This document shows, piece by piece, positions 49,432 to 58,455 of a DNA stretch of 64,000 bases (its first letter is position 1; each line of letters starts with the position of its first letter). A program made the translations under genes and the position numbers. The notes beneath the pieces are model-generated. The model saw only the letters and a program-made list of their open reading frames with translations. It was not told where the DNA came from and searched no databases. Where the stretch lies: assembly GCA_044224905.1 (NCBI GenBank), contig JBGAJN010000001.1, forward strand, positions 1,984,001-2,048,000. The letters are read 5' to 3'. The stretch comes from JBGAJN01 sp044224905 (GTDB lineage: Bacteria > Verrucomicrobiota > Verrucomicrobiia > Limisphaerales > JBGAJN01).

Positions 49432-50730
49432 ATGATTCAAATCGACCACTCTGAACCACCGGCGAAACCGCCGGGTGATCGTCCAGTCCATGTGCGAATG
49501 ACACGCCGACTCTATGTCGCGATCGTGTTGTTCCTCTTGGCGCCGTGGGGGATACTGTTGGCTGTCATTTACGGCGGCAAGTTCTACGAGCAATTCAGCA
49601 AGCGTCAGCGGACCGCGCCGACCGATCAGTTTCAGCGCCGCGTTTTTCAAGGCAAGCCGGGCCCTTGGGGGCAACTCGAATACACGCGCATTGCCGTCGA
49701 ACCGCCGACCGAGTTCATTCGCGTGGAGGACGCCGAGAAGCTTCCGTTGCGGTGGGTATTCCCCGGTTACACGACCGACAAGTTGCGTTCGCTTTTTCAG
49801 ACTGCCGAGCTTTCTCCGGATCAGGTGAAGGCATTGCTCGCCGCGACGCGCTCGGAAGGCGATGCGTTGGTAACCGTGCCCAAGTCGGATCTGGTCTATG
49901 GTCTGACTCAAAATGGTCGGCGGACGATCTACTCAGTTCTGAGCCGTTCGCCGCAGAATGTCGCGCAGGGTTCGGCGTTCTCGTTCCGGCCGGAATTTCT
50001 CGACGAGCGGATTGCCGGCAGCGGTCTCGCGCCGACGACCGTAAGTCTCTTCAAGCGTTTCCTGTATCCCCATGGAAACCTCCTCTTGTTCGCCGATTTG
50101 AATATTGTGGTTCCGCTACTCCCCGATCGGGACGAAAAGGTGAAGTTCATTAAGATGGTTTCGCGAAAAACCACGCTGCTGGTGGATCTGAAGGTGGGGC
50201 CGGAGACAGATGTTAACCGGTTGGTGGATTACTGGTCCTTTGGCGGGCGCGCAAAAGATGTGCGACCACTGCTGGATTCGCTGGCGCGGGTGGCGGGTGG
50301 GTGTGACATCGACATTGCCCACTTGTTACCGCAATTCGCGCGGCGTCGCCTCTACACGTATCCGGCGCCCGACGGCGATCCTTTGGTCCAACAGAGGGAT
50401 AGCCATTGGACTTCGCTCAACTTTTTCAACGCTATTCCGGACGACACTTTCACCGATACGCGGGTGGCGTTGGAGCGGATCAAGAATGATTACTATACCA
50501 TCGTGGGCGATCTGCGCATGGGTGATCTCGTCCTGCTCGCCTTGCCGGATGGCCGGGTTTTTCATTCGGCAGTGTTTTTGGCGGACGACGTCGTCTTCAC
50601 CAAGAATGGCGGCAGTATAATGCAGCCGTGGATGTTGATGCAGATTGACGACTTGATTTCATATTACTCGGCGTTTGTTCCGGAAGAAACGCCGCTGCGA
50701 CTCATCTTTGCGCGGCGGAAGGCGGAATGA
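49432..50730 (+). CDS. NlpC/P60-like membrane-anchored protein, Cys replaced by Ser
   Basis: A 432-aa protein. An N-terminal helix (VAIVLFLLAPWGILLAVIYGG, about 30-50) anchors a soluble domain with no recognised family up to about residue 315. The last 110 residues resemble NlpC/P60 (CHAP-like) peptidases: DSHWTSLNFF, GDLVLLALPDGRVFHSAVFL, VVFTKNGG. In the paralogue the second position is Cys (C324) where here it is Ser324, while His378 is kept. The protein may therefore be a catalytically dead partner. Its stop overlaps the paralogue start by 4 bases (ATGA). Function is inferred only. Confidence 0.75.
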   Translation: MIQIDHSEPPAKPPGDRPVHVRMTRRLYVAIVLFLLAPWGILLAVIYGGKFYEQFSKRQRTAPTDQFQRRVFQGKPGPWGQLEYTRIAVEPPTEFIRVEDAEKLPLRWVFPGYTTDKLRSLFQTAELSPDQVKALLAATRSEGDALVTVPKSDLVYGLTQNGRRTIYSVLSRSPQNVAQGSAFSFRPEFLDERIAGSGLAPTTVSLFKRFLYPHGNLLLFADLNIVVPLLPDRDEKVKFIKMVSRKTTLLVDLKVGPETDVNRLVDYWSFGGRAKDVRPLLDSLARVAGGCDIDIAHLLPQFARRRLYTYPAPDGDPLVQQRDSHWTSLNFFNAIPDDTFTDTRVALERIKNDYYTIVGDLRMGDLVLLALPDGRVFHSAVFLADDVVFTKNGGSIMQPWMLMQIDDLISYYSAFVPEETPLRLIFARRKAE

Positions 50731-52025
50731 AGCGTTGGTGGCTACGATGGGAATTTGACGGGGCCGTTCCGGTCGGTCAGGGACGACCGGTTCGTGAAGC
50801 GGTGATCATTCGGTTCAAGCCTCTCCTCATTGTCCTGCTGGTCAACCTGGTGGCGATCGCGGCGGTCGCGATCTGGCAGGTGGTGCCGGAGGTCCGGCGA
50901 ACCCCGCTGCCGGCGTTGACGATGAAGGATGCACCCCTTGTAAAGAGTTCCGCAGGACCGTGGGGCACGCTCGAGCGGCGACGGATTGTAGTGTCGGCTC
51001 CAGGGGAGTTTCTCGGTCGCTGGCGGCGCGTCGAGCCTACCATGTGGGTATTTCCCGATCACACGGAATCGATGGTTTTCAACTTGTTGCGGCGATGCGG
51101 GTTTTCCTCACGGGAGGTCGAAATGGCCCAAGCGCAGCGTTGGAGCCGTTCACCTGCGGGCGTTGTGATTGAAGTGGCCGATGAACTGGTTTGGAGTCTT
51201 TCAGCAGAGGCTCGCAGCAAACTATACAATTTTCTGGCCGAGTTCCCCGTCAACGAACGCTATCAGTATTCCACCATGCTGGAACGCGCTACTTGGGAGG
51301 AATTGCTCCGGAGCGATTGGCTGAAGCCGGGAACGACCGAATTGTTCCGCCGCCTGCTTTATCCGCGCGGGACCAAACTGATATTGACGGATGCTCCGGT
51401 TTTGTTGCGAAGAATTGATTCCGAAGATGAGCGTAAGCGGGCGAGTGAGGTCCTCTCGGCTGGCGAGTCCATCTTGTTGCGGCTTGTGGTGCGCCCCGAC
51501 TCGGACGTCAACGCGCTCGTGGACTATTGGGGTCGCGGCGGTCGCGCCAAGGATCTTCGGCCGTTGATCGAGTCCCTTGCGCGGGTGCCGGGCGGGACCG
51601 ATGTGGACGTGGTTCACTTGCTGCCGCCTTTTGCGCGGCGGCGGATGTACACATTTCCGTTTCCAAGTTTTGACCGCCGATACTCCTCGGAGGACTGCCA
51701 CTGGACGTCGCTGAATTTCTTCCGCGAGGTGCCGGACGATCGTTTCAGTGATCCGGTTTTCTGCGAGCAAGTGATTCGGCGCGATTACGAACCAGTTGTC
51801 GGCGCGCCGAGGTTTGGGGATATCGTTGCGATTATCAGTCCGACGCAGCAAATGGTTCACTCCGCGATCTATATTGCCGACGGCGTCGTGTTCACCAAGA
51901 ACGGCGGACTATTGAACACGCCGTGGATGTTGATGGAATTGCCGACGATGCTGGATGGCTACCGCGCGACCTATGCGGGTGGCGCAAACTTTGAAGCACG
52001 TTACTACCGGCCCAAGGCGCTCTGA
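50727..52025 (+). CDS. NlpC/P60-like membrane-anchored protein, catalytic Cys present
   Basis: A 432-aa protein, the same length as its paralogue upstream and collinear with it. An N-terminal helix (LLIVLLVNLVAIAAVAIWQVV) is followed by an unassigned domain and a C-terminal NlpC/P60-like unit with Cys324 in EDCHWTSLNFF and His378 in MVHSAIYI, the residues expected for a Cys-His peptidase. The middle shares VDYWGRGGRAKDLRPLIESLARV with the paralogue. Start and stop geometry show coupling upstream, and the next gene converges one base away. Peptidoglycan hydrolysis is a plausible but untested role. Confidence 0.77.
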   Translation: MKRWWLRWEFDGAVPVGQGRPVREAVIIRFKPLLIVLLVNLVAIAAVAIWQVVPEVRRTPLPALTMKDAPLVKSSAGPWGTLERRRIVVSAPGEFLGRWRRVEPTMWVFPDHTESMVFNLLRRCGFSSREVEMAQAQRWSRSPAGVVIEVADELVWSLSAEARSKLYNFLAEFPVNERYQYSTMLERATWEELLRSDWLKPGTTELFRRLLYPRGTKLILTDAPVLLRRIDSEDERKRASEVLSAGESILLRLVVRPDSDVNALVDYWGRGGRAKDLRPLIESLARVPGGTDVDVVHLLPPFARRRMYTFPFPSFDRRYSSEDCHWTSLNFFREVPDDRFSDPVFCEQVIRRDYEPVVGAPRFGDIVAIISPTQQMVHSAIYIADGVVFTKNGGLLNTPWMLMELPTMLDGYRATYAGGANFEARYYRPKAL

Positions 52026-52026
52026 T

Positions 52027-53466
52027 TTATCGGGCCGCCCGCCACTCTGCGGCGGACGGAAACATTTCCACCGGGATCATCGGGATGACGCCGAGCGGGG
52101 CTTGATTAATTGAGGTCAGTCCCAATTCACCTGAGCAGAGACGCAATGTCGGCCAGCCGGCGTTGCTCGGCGCGTAGAGGTCGCCGTGCGTTTCCAGGAT
52201 CAACTCTTGAACGTGCGCAGGGAAATCGGAAAGGCCGGCGACGAAATGATGTCCGTTGCGTTCGACGCTTTGAATGCCGAGCGCCGCGACCACCGCGAGG
52301 TCTTGCAGCAACGCTACCGGGCCGACGTTGCACAAATCTTCGCCGCTCATCAGCCAGCTGCGTTCGGGTTGCTCGGTGCTGCGTTGCAACAGCAGGCAGC
52401 GGTTCGCGATGCCTTTGAAGATGCCTTTGCAGTTCTTGTGACTTGTGCCCGAGTAGCCGAGCTCCAACGCGGTCGGCAGGCTTTCCAGCGTCGCGTCGGA
52501 TTCATCGATGATCATCGGCGGGCGCTCAACCCAGTTGTGGAGCGCGGGTCCGACTTCGGGCGCGAGCGCGGCGGCACGATGCAGCGGTTGCTCGACGAAG
52601 AGGAGATTTTTGAAGAAGCGGTGCAGGCGTGGATCGCGGTTCGCTTCTTCCCAAAACGCGCGGAAGTCACCGACGGTTTTGAATTGCTCATTGCCATCGA
52701 GTGAAAACGCAAAGTCCGGTCCTTCCTCGGCCATCACTACGCTCGCGATGCGGCGCAGGCGTTCAAGGTCGGCCTGAAACTGGCCGTTCACTTTGATTTT
52801 GAAATGGCGCAGGCCGTAGCGCTCGATGCAGGCGGAGAGCGATTGTGGCAAACCGTCGTGCACACGGTCGGCGGCTGCGATGTCCGATTCAGTCAAGGGA
52901 TCGAGCAACCCCACGGTGTGCCGCGCCGTAATGTGCGTGAGCGGGTGCGGCGAGAGCCACGTGGCGGGCGTGGTGCCGGCCAGCGATGGATGAATGTCGC
53001 CCAAGCGGATTCCGAGCGCGCCGCTGCGGAGCATTTCCGAAAACGTCTCACCGCCATGGCGGCAAACGGCATCAAGGAGCGCGCGTTCGACTAGCGAGGT
53101 CCCGAAATTCGTCAGCAACGGTGGAAGGTTTTGTTCCACGCCCCACGCAGCTTGCGCGGTGTAAAGTTGCTCCCAAATATCGTAAGCACTTTCGCCTTCG
53201 AGTCCGTTGGCGATTTGCGCGGCGTGCTCGATCACGTCGAGCATCTCGAGAATTTCCTCAGGGATCGCTCGGGCCGGATCTTTGGTGAACCATTTCGGCG
53301 GGAGGCCGTCCGCGGAAATGCCGGTGGCCCGCCGGCCATCGATCTCCACGTGCAGGCGCAGGAACGAATAGGGAAACTGCGTCATCGTCGCGATGCCGTA
53401 TTTGAAGGGGATGCGCGTGTGCACATCGGTCAAATGAATGTCGGAACTGTGGATGCGCAGGTTCAC
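52027..53466 (-). CDS. Enolase-superfamily enzyme (mandelate racemase/muconate lactonising type)
   Basis: A 479-aa protein starting with GTG. The barrel motifs are visible: KIKVNG (K-x-K base), DGNEQ (first metal ligand), VEQPL, IDES, and SHKNCKGIFKG in the position of the second acid/base pair. The N-terminal cap has FKYGIATMTQFPYSFLRLHV. The length exceeds the usual 370-400. The enolase superfamily abstracts a proton alpha to a carboxylate, as in sugar acid dehydratases and dipeptide epimerases. Neighbouring sugar-acid genes favour a dehydratase role. The exact substrate cannot be told. Confidence 0.85.
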   Translation of the reverse strand: MNLRIHSSDIHLTDVHTRIPFKYGIATMTQFPYSFLRLHVEIDGRRATGISADGLPPKWFTKDPARAIPEEILEMLDVIEHAAQIANGLEGESAYDIWEQLYTAQAAWGVEQNLPPLLTNFGTSLVERALLDAVCRHGGETFSEMLRSGALGIRLGDIHPSLAGTTPATWLSPHPLTHITARHTVGLLDPLTESDIAAADRVHDGLPQSLSACIERYGLRHFKIKVNGQFQADLERLRRIASVVMAEEGPDFAFSLDGNEQFKTVGDFRAFWEEANRDPRLHRFFKNLLFVEQPLHRAAALAPEVGPALHNWVERPPMIIDESDATLESLPTALELGYSGTSHKNCKGIFKGIANRCLLLQRSTEQPERSWLMSGEDLCNVGPVALLQDLAVVAALGIQSVERNGHHFVAGLSDFPAHVQELILETHGDLYAPSNAGWPTLRLCSGELGLTSINQAPLGVIPMIPVEMFPSAAEWRAAR

Positions 53467-53604
53467 CAGAGGATGGAGCCATGAACGCGGGCAACTTTCA
53501 CGAACAATTCCGATAAACGACCCGTCAGCCGGCCTTTCACCTCGCCGAGCGTACCAGCCAAAAACGTCTGGCAGCGCCGCAAGATTTCATTATTCTTGGC
53601 CAAC

Positions 53605-54861
53605 ATGAGTTCGTTTGTCACAGAGCAATCCCGGGCCGCGTTGGCGGCGCGCGTTCAAAAAGTTGTCGAAACCACGCCGGTTTATGACATCCACACCCAC
53701 CTCTACGACGCCGCGTTCGGCGAGTTGCTGCTGTGGGGCGTCGACGATTTGCTCACATATCACTACCTCGTCTCGGAATCGTTCCGCGTGTTCGACATGC
53801 CGTACGACAAGTTCTGGGCGATGTCCAAACAGCAGCAGGCTGACGCGATCTGGGAAGCGCTGTTCATCGAGAATTCGCCGATTTCCGAAGCGTGTCGCGG
53901 TGTCCTCACCACGCTCAATCAACTTGGCCTCGACGTGAAGAAGCGCGACCTGCCGGCGTTGCGCAAGTGGTTCAAGCAATGGAAACCCGCTGACTACGTC
54001 TCGCACGTGATGAAGGTCGCGCGCGTGGAAAAAATTTGCATGACCAACTCGCCGTTCGACGACCTCGAGCGTCCGGTTTGGGAAAAGGGTTTCAAACGCG
54101 ACGAACGTTTCACCGCCGCGTTGCGCGTGGATCCCCTCGTGCTCGATTGGAAGAACACTGCGGCGAAGCTCGCCAAATGGGGCTACAAGACGACGGCGAA
54201 CCTCACGCCCAAGAGCGCCTCGGAAGCCCGCCGCTTTCTTGCGAGCTGGGCCAAGCGCATCGACGCGAAGTATCTCATGGTGTCGTTCCCGCCGGACTTC
54301 GAATTCCCGGGCAAGTCGCTGCCCGCGCAGGTCGTCGAAAAAATCATCATGCCATTCTGCGCTGAGGCAGGGTTGCCGTTCGCGTTGATGCCGGGTGTAA
54401 AACGCGCGGTCAATCCGTTGCTGCGCCTCGCCGGCGATGGCTTGGGCTTGAGCAACCTCACTTCGCTCTCGAACCTTTGCTCCGCGTATCCGAACAACAA
54501 ATTCACCGCCACCGTTCTCGCGCGAGAAAACCAGCACGAGCTGTGCGTGATCGCGCGCAAGTTCCGCAACCTGCACATCTTCGGCTGCTGGTGGTTCACC
54601 AACATCCCGAGCGTAATCGAGGAAATGACGCGCATGCGTCTTGAACTCCTGGGCCTCAGCGTCACTCCGCAGCACTCCGACGCCCGCGTGCTTGACCAGA
54701 TCATCTACAAGTGGTCGCACTCCCGCCGCATCATCGCGAAAGTTCTCACGGAGAAATACGCCGACGTGATGATGGCCGGCTGGGAGCCCACGCCTGCAGA
54801 AATCCAGCGCGACGTCAAAGCCCTCTTTGGTGGGGCTTTTGAGCAGTTCTGCGCGCGTTGA
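53605..54861 (+). CDS. Glucuronate isomerase-like (UxaC family) protein
   Basis: A 418-aa protein. DIHTHLYD near residue 27 and GVKRAVNPLLRLAGDG, HIFGCWWFTNIPS and LGLSVTPQHSDARVLDQIIYKW are consistent with the UxaC (uronate isomerase) barrel. It is shorter than E. coli UxaC (about 470). UxaC converts glucuronate to fructuronate and galacturonate to tagaturonate. Start ATG 53605 is used, since TTG 53596 is less likely. It is divergent from the enolase-superfamily gene by 138 bases, and a shared control region would fit one catabolic regulon. Confidence 0.78.
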   Translation: MSSFVTEQSRAALAARVQKVVETTPVYDIHTHLYDAAFGELLLWGVDDLLTYHYLVSESFRVFDMPYDKFWAMSKQQQADAIWEALFIENSPISEACRGVLTTLNQLGLDVKKRDLPALRKWFKQWKPADYVSHVMKVARVEKICMTNSPFDDLERPVWEKGFKRDERFTAALRVDPLVLDWKNTAAKLAKWGYKTTANLTPKSASEARRFLASWAKRIDAKYLMVSFPPDFEFPGKSLPAQVVEKIIMPFCAEAGLPFALMPGVKRAVNPLLRLAGDGLGLSNLTSLSNLCSAYPNNKFTATVLARENQHELCVIARKFRNLHIFGCWWFTNIPSVIEEMTRMRLELLGLSVTPQHSDARVLDQIIYKWSHSRRIIAKVLTEKYADVMMAGWEPTPAEIQRDVKALFGGAFEQFCAR

Positions 54862-54937
54862 TCGTTTGGCGAAACCTTGCCCTCCTGAAATGCCTCTATC
54901 GCGAACGATTGGGCATTGCTACACTTGATTTGAAATC

Positions 54938-56074
54938 ATGAAAAACACCGGAAAGAAGCCTGAAAATCGCAAGTCCACGATCCAGTTCATTGTCGCGCTG
55001 GTTGTGGTCCTCGCCGGTGTATCATTCGGATCTTGGTTGATTCTGCCAAAGATCGACGACCACGGGCGCCAGCAGGTCCGTGCTTATCAGAAGGCCAATC
55101 CCGAGAAGGCGAGCACGCAAGCTCCGCCGACATCTGCGATCGTTTCGACGGACACGAACGATATGGTGTGGATCGCCGGCGGAACGTTTGCAATGGGTTC
55201 GGAAAAGGGGCAAAGCGACGAGAAACCGGTGCATGAAGTGACGGTTGACGGCTTCTGGATGGATCGTACCGAGGTGACGAACGAGCAGTTCGAGAAATTC
55301 GTTAAAGCCACGGGCTACATCACCACGGCAGAGAAGAAACCCGACCCGAAGGATTTCCCCGGAGTACCATTGGAAAATCTCGTTGCCGGTTCGATCGTTT
55401 TTTCGCCGCCGCCGGGAGAGAATGTTCCGCTGAACAATCACATGATCTGGTGGGAGTACGTTCCCGGCGCGAACTGGCGTCATCCTCAGGGCCCAGATTC
55501 CTCGATCAAGGGACTGGAAAAACATCCCGTGGTGCACATCAGTTGGTTCGATGCCGTCGCGTATGCGAAATGGGCGGGCAAGCGTTTGCCGACGGAGGCC
55601 GAGTGGGAGTATGCGTCGCGCGGCGGTTTGAAGGGGAAGGAGTTCATGTGGGGTGATGAAGTTTCGCCCGGCGGCAAACCGATGGCGAACGTCTGGGAAG
55701 GCCGGTTTCCGAATCAAAATACCCAGCAGGATGGTTATCGTTTCACCGCGCCGGTCGCGTCGTATCCGCCGAATGGATACGGGCTCTATGATATGGCAGG
55801 CAACGCCTGGGAATGGTGCGCCGATTGGTATCTGCCGGACTACTACGCGAACTCGGCGAAGAAGAATCCGCAGGGCCCCGACACCAGTTACGACGCCAAC
55901 GAACCTGGTGTGGCCAAGCGCGTCCAGCGCGGCGGGTCGTATCTGTGCACCGATCTATATTGCGGCGGCTTTCGTCCGAGCTTTCGTATGAAGACCGCTC
56001 CGGACACCGGGCTCTCCCATGCTGGCTTCCGTTGTGTGCGTTCGGGATCGTCGGCGCAAAGCGCAGCGAATTGA
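54938..56074 (+). CDS. Formylglycine-generating enzyme (SUMF1 family), membrane anchored
   Basis: A 378-aa protein. An N-terminal helix (TIQFIVALVVVLAGVSFGSWLIL) anchors or exports it. The FGE-sulfatase fold begins at about residue 72 (MVWIAGGTFAMGSE) and includes FWMDRTEVTNEQFEKF, HISWFDAVAYAKWAGKRLPTEAEW and GLYDMAGNAWEWCADW. The catalytic Cys pair C337 and C342 (SYLCTDLYC) is intact. SUMF1 enzymes oxidise a Cys to formylglycine in type I sulfatases, outside the cytoplasm. No sulfatase is in the window, so the client is encoded elsewhere. Similar folds without Cys do other jobs, but this one looks active. Confidence 0.93.
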   Translation: MKNTGKKPENRKSTIQFIVALVVVLAGVSFGSWLILPKIDDHGRQQVRAYQKANPEKASTQAPPTSAIVSTDTNDMVWIAGGTFAMGSEKGQSDEKPVHEVTVDGFWMDRTEVTNEQFEKFVKATGYITTAEKKPDPKDFPGVPLENLVAGSIVFSPPPGENVPLNNHMIWWEYVPGANWRHPQGPDSSIKGLEKHPVVHISWFDAVAYAKWAGKRLPTEAEWEYASRGGLKGKEFMWGDEVSPGGKPMANVWEGRFPNQNTQQDGYRFTAPVASYPPNGYGLYDMAGNAWEWCADWYLPDYYANSAKKNPQGPDTSYDANEPGVAKRVQRGGSYLCTDLYCGGFRPSFRMKTAPDTGLSHAGFRCVRSGSSAQSAAN

Positions 56075-56154
56075 GCCGATTGTCCGTGGCCGAGCGTTGG
56101 TTTACAGCCGGTGGTTGCCCTTCAAAATTGAATTCCTCTGCCGATAAGCAGAGC

Positions 56155-56925
56155 ATGGTCTCAGCTCCATTGATGATGAACGACACGGCTCACAACGAGC
56201 GCGAACTCGCGCATTGGAAAGCGTGGCAGACGAAGGCTGACGTTGTTTGGGGCTGGCAAACTCCCGCGGGGCAGGCGCGCGCGGCGCGTCGGGCGAATTT
56301 GTTTCGTGAACTTGCGCGCATGACGAACGCATCTGAAGTTCTGGAGGTCGGTTGTGGGACCGGTGAGTTTACGTTGCGCGTTGCTCCGCATGTGAAACAC
56401 CTTACTGCGACGGATCTTTCCCCGGATCTGCTGGCGCGCGCGCAGGAGAAAGCCGGACAGGCGGGTTTGGGAAATCTCTCCTTTGGAATTCAGGACGTCA
56501 CCGCGATGAAGCTTCCGGACAATCACTTCGACGCCGTCTTCGGTTGTTCCATGCTGCATCACGTTGATGCGCCCAAGGCGTTGCGCGAGATTTTTCGAGT
56601 GCTGAAACCCGGTGGTTGGTGCTCGTTCTCTGAGCCGAACATGCTGAATCCGCAGATCGCGTTGCAAAAAAACGTCGGCTTCATCAAGCGCAGGGTGGGG
56701 GATAGTCCGGACGAACGCGCTTTCTTCCGCTGGCAGTTGCGCGGTTATCTGGAGAAGGCTGGCTATGTCGGCATCGCGATCCGGAATTTTGATTTCCTTC
56801 ATCCCTTCACGTCGCCGGCATGGATCCCGCGCGTTGAGCGATTGGGAAATTTTCTCGAGAGCGTTCCGGGCGTTCGAGCGATCAGCGGTTCGTTGATCTT
56901 TGGCGCGCGCAAACCGCTCGCCTAA
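56155..56925 (+). CDS. Class I SAM-dependent methyltransferase
   Basis: A 256-aa protein. SAM-binding motif I VLEVGCGTGEFT is near 62-73, with an acidic end of strand 2 (LTATDLSPDLL) and DAVFGCSMLHHVDAPKALREI, the class I Rossmann signature. The C-terminal 70 residues are variable. Start ATG 56155 is used, and ATGs at 56173 and 56176 are alternatives. It is placed between the SUMF1 gene and a convergent methyltransferase-GT2 fusion, with a 3-base gap. The substrate (lipid, sugar or small molecule) is unknown. Confidence 0.9.
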   Translation: MVSAPLMMNDTAHNERELAHWKAWQTKADVVWGWQTPAGQARAARRANLFRELARMTNASEVLEVGCGTGEFTLRVAPHVKHLTATDLSPDLLARAQEKAGQAGLGNLSFGIQDVTAMKLPDNHFDAVFGCSMLHHVDAPKALREIFRVLKPGGWCSFSEPNMLNPQIALQKNVGFIKRRVGDSPDERAFFRWQLRGYLEKAGYVGIAIRNFDFLHPFTSPAWIPRVERLGNFLESVPGVRAISGSLIFGARKPLA

Positions 56926-56928
56926 TCG

Positions 56929-58323
56929 TCACGAGACAAACTTCACTCGGCGCGCCGCGAACCACACCATGCGCAGCAATAGCCAGCCGTGGCTCCAGCG
57001 CTGGATGTTCGTCTCGCCGTAAGTTCGCGCCTGATACCGAATGGGCAGATCGACGATGCGGAGGTTGAGTTTCGCGGCACCGAAAAGGAGATCAAAATCA
57101 CCAAACGGATCGAAGTCGCCGAAGTACGCACGATTGCGCGCGATGATCTCGTAGTCGGAGCGGAACAATACCTTCGTGCCGCAGAGCGTGTCCTTCACGA
57201 GTTGTCCGAGCAGCCAGCTGAACGCGAGGCCGAAGAATTTGTTCGCCACCATGTTCAGGAAACGCATCGCCTGATCTTCCATTGGATAAACCAATCGTAC
57301 GCCGTTGACGAACTCCGCCGCACCTGACCGCGCCGCCTCGTAAAACTTCGGCAACTGCTCCGGCGGCATCGTGAGATCGGCATCGAGGATGAACAACAGA
57401 TCGCCTGAAGCCACGGCAAACGCTTCGCGCACCGCGCCGCCTTTGCCTTTGGTGGTTTGCTTGAGGACTTTGATTTCGCGATGCGGATACTTCGCGGCGA
57501 CGCGTTGGATTTCTTCCCACGTGTTGTCCTTCGAGTGACCTTCGATGAAAATCAGTTCCGTGCCGAGCCCCATGATCGGCGTGCGAAGGACTGCGGCCTC
57601 GATGTTTCCCGCTTCGTTGCGGGCGGGAATGATTACGGAGCACTGGTAGTGCTTGTTGCCAGTCAGGGGCGGGCGCGGGCGGGAGATGAGGAAATTCGTG
57701 AGGCAAAACCAATTGAAGATCGGCGCGAGCCAGCGATTGAAAATCGGGTCGATCAACGGCGTTCGCAATGGCCAGAGAATGCGTGGATCCGTCTTGATCA
57801 CTTCCCAGCCCGACAGATAAAGCAGGTTCTTGAGATCGTCCGTGGAAAGCCAGTTCTGCGGTGGCGTGGGCGCTTTCGCTCCGAGCGCTTCAGCCACGCC
57901 GAGGATCGGCTTCCAGAGGTTGTTGAAAATATTCACAACCAGCCGCGTGCGCGGATGGCTGAACGCGCGCAATCGCACCAGCAACAATTCGACGTCGCGC
58001 ACGTCGTTCACCATGTCCGAGAGAATGATGTAGTCGAACGTTTCGTTTGGTGAAAACTCCTCCGCATCGGCGACATGGAATTCCAACTCGGGATGCCGTT
58101 GCCGCGCTTGCGTGATGATCGACGGAGAAAAATCCACGCCAACGCCACGTGACGGCTTAACTGCGGCGAGCACGTCACCGAGGCCGCAGCCGAGTTCGAG
58201 AACGCGTGCGCCGGGCGGAATGAGGAACGCGAAATGGCGCTGCAGCAAGCGATGATAATGGCGTCCCATCTCCTGCGCGCGCAGGGCGGCGCGGGATTCG
58301 TAGAACGCTTGCCGATCGGTCAT
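56929..58323 (-). CDS. Methyltransferase-glycosyltransferase 2 fusion
   Basis: A 464-aa protein. Residues 1-215 are a class I SAM methyltransferase (VLELGCGLGDVLAAV at about 41-55). Residues 228-464 are a family 2 glycosyltransferase of dolichol-phosphate mannosyltransferase type (CSVIIPARNEAGNIEAAV, LLFILDADLTMPPEQLP with the DxD-like motif, then GDFDPFGDFDLLFGAAKLNL). No membrane helix is obvious after the GT domain. Such fusions act in cell-surface glycan or lipid modification. The ordering MTase-GT2 in one chain suggests sequential action on one acceptor. It converges with the plain methyltransferase gene. Confidence 0.88.
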   Translation of the reverse strand: MTDRQAFYESRAALRAQEMGRHYHRLLQRHFAFLIPPGARVLELGCGLGDVLAAVKPSRGVGVDFSPSIITQARQRHPELEFHVADAEEFSPNETFDYIILSDMVNDVRDVELLLVRLRAFSHPRTRLVVNIFNNLWKPILGVAEALGAKAPTPPQNWLSTDDLKNLLYLSGWEVIKTDPRILWPLRTPLIDPIFNRWLAPIFNWFCLTNFLISRPRPPLTGNKHYQCSVIIPARNEAGNIEAAVLRTPIMGLGTELIFIEGHSKDNTWEEIQRVAAKYPHREIKVLKQTTKGKGGAVREAFAVASGDLLFILDADLTMPPEQLPKFYEAARSGAAEFVNGVRLVYPMEDQAMRFLNMVANKFFGLAFSWLLGQLVKDTLCGTKVLFRSDYEIIARNRAYFGDFDPFGDFDLLFGAAKLNLRIVDLPIRYQARTYGETNIQRWSHGWLLLRMVWFAARRVKFVS

Positions 58324-58455
58324 GCGCGGATTTCTGCCAGCAAACGCAGGCCGGCGCCAGCCTGCAGATTTTTCGGATTCGTTCGGAGGCGGAAGGCGCG
58401 GTTGGACTTGTTACGCGAAGTGAGCGTTCGGTAGAGTTGCAGACCGAATAATTTC

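Noticed and set aside
53590..54720. 376-codon minus frame over the uronate isomerase-like gene
   Set aside because: Antisense shadow. The sense frame carries family motifs.
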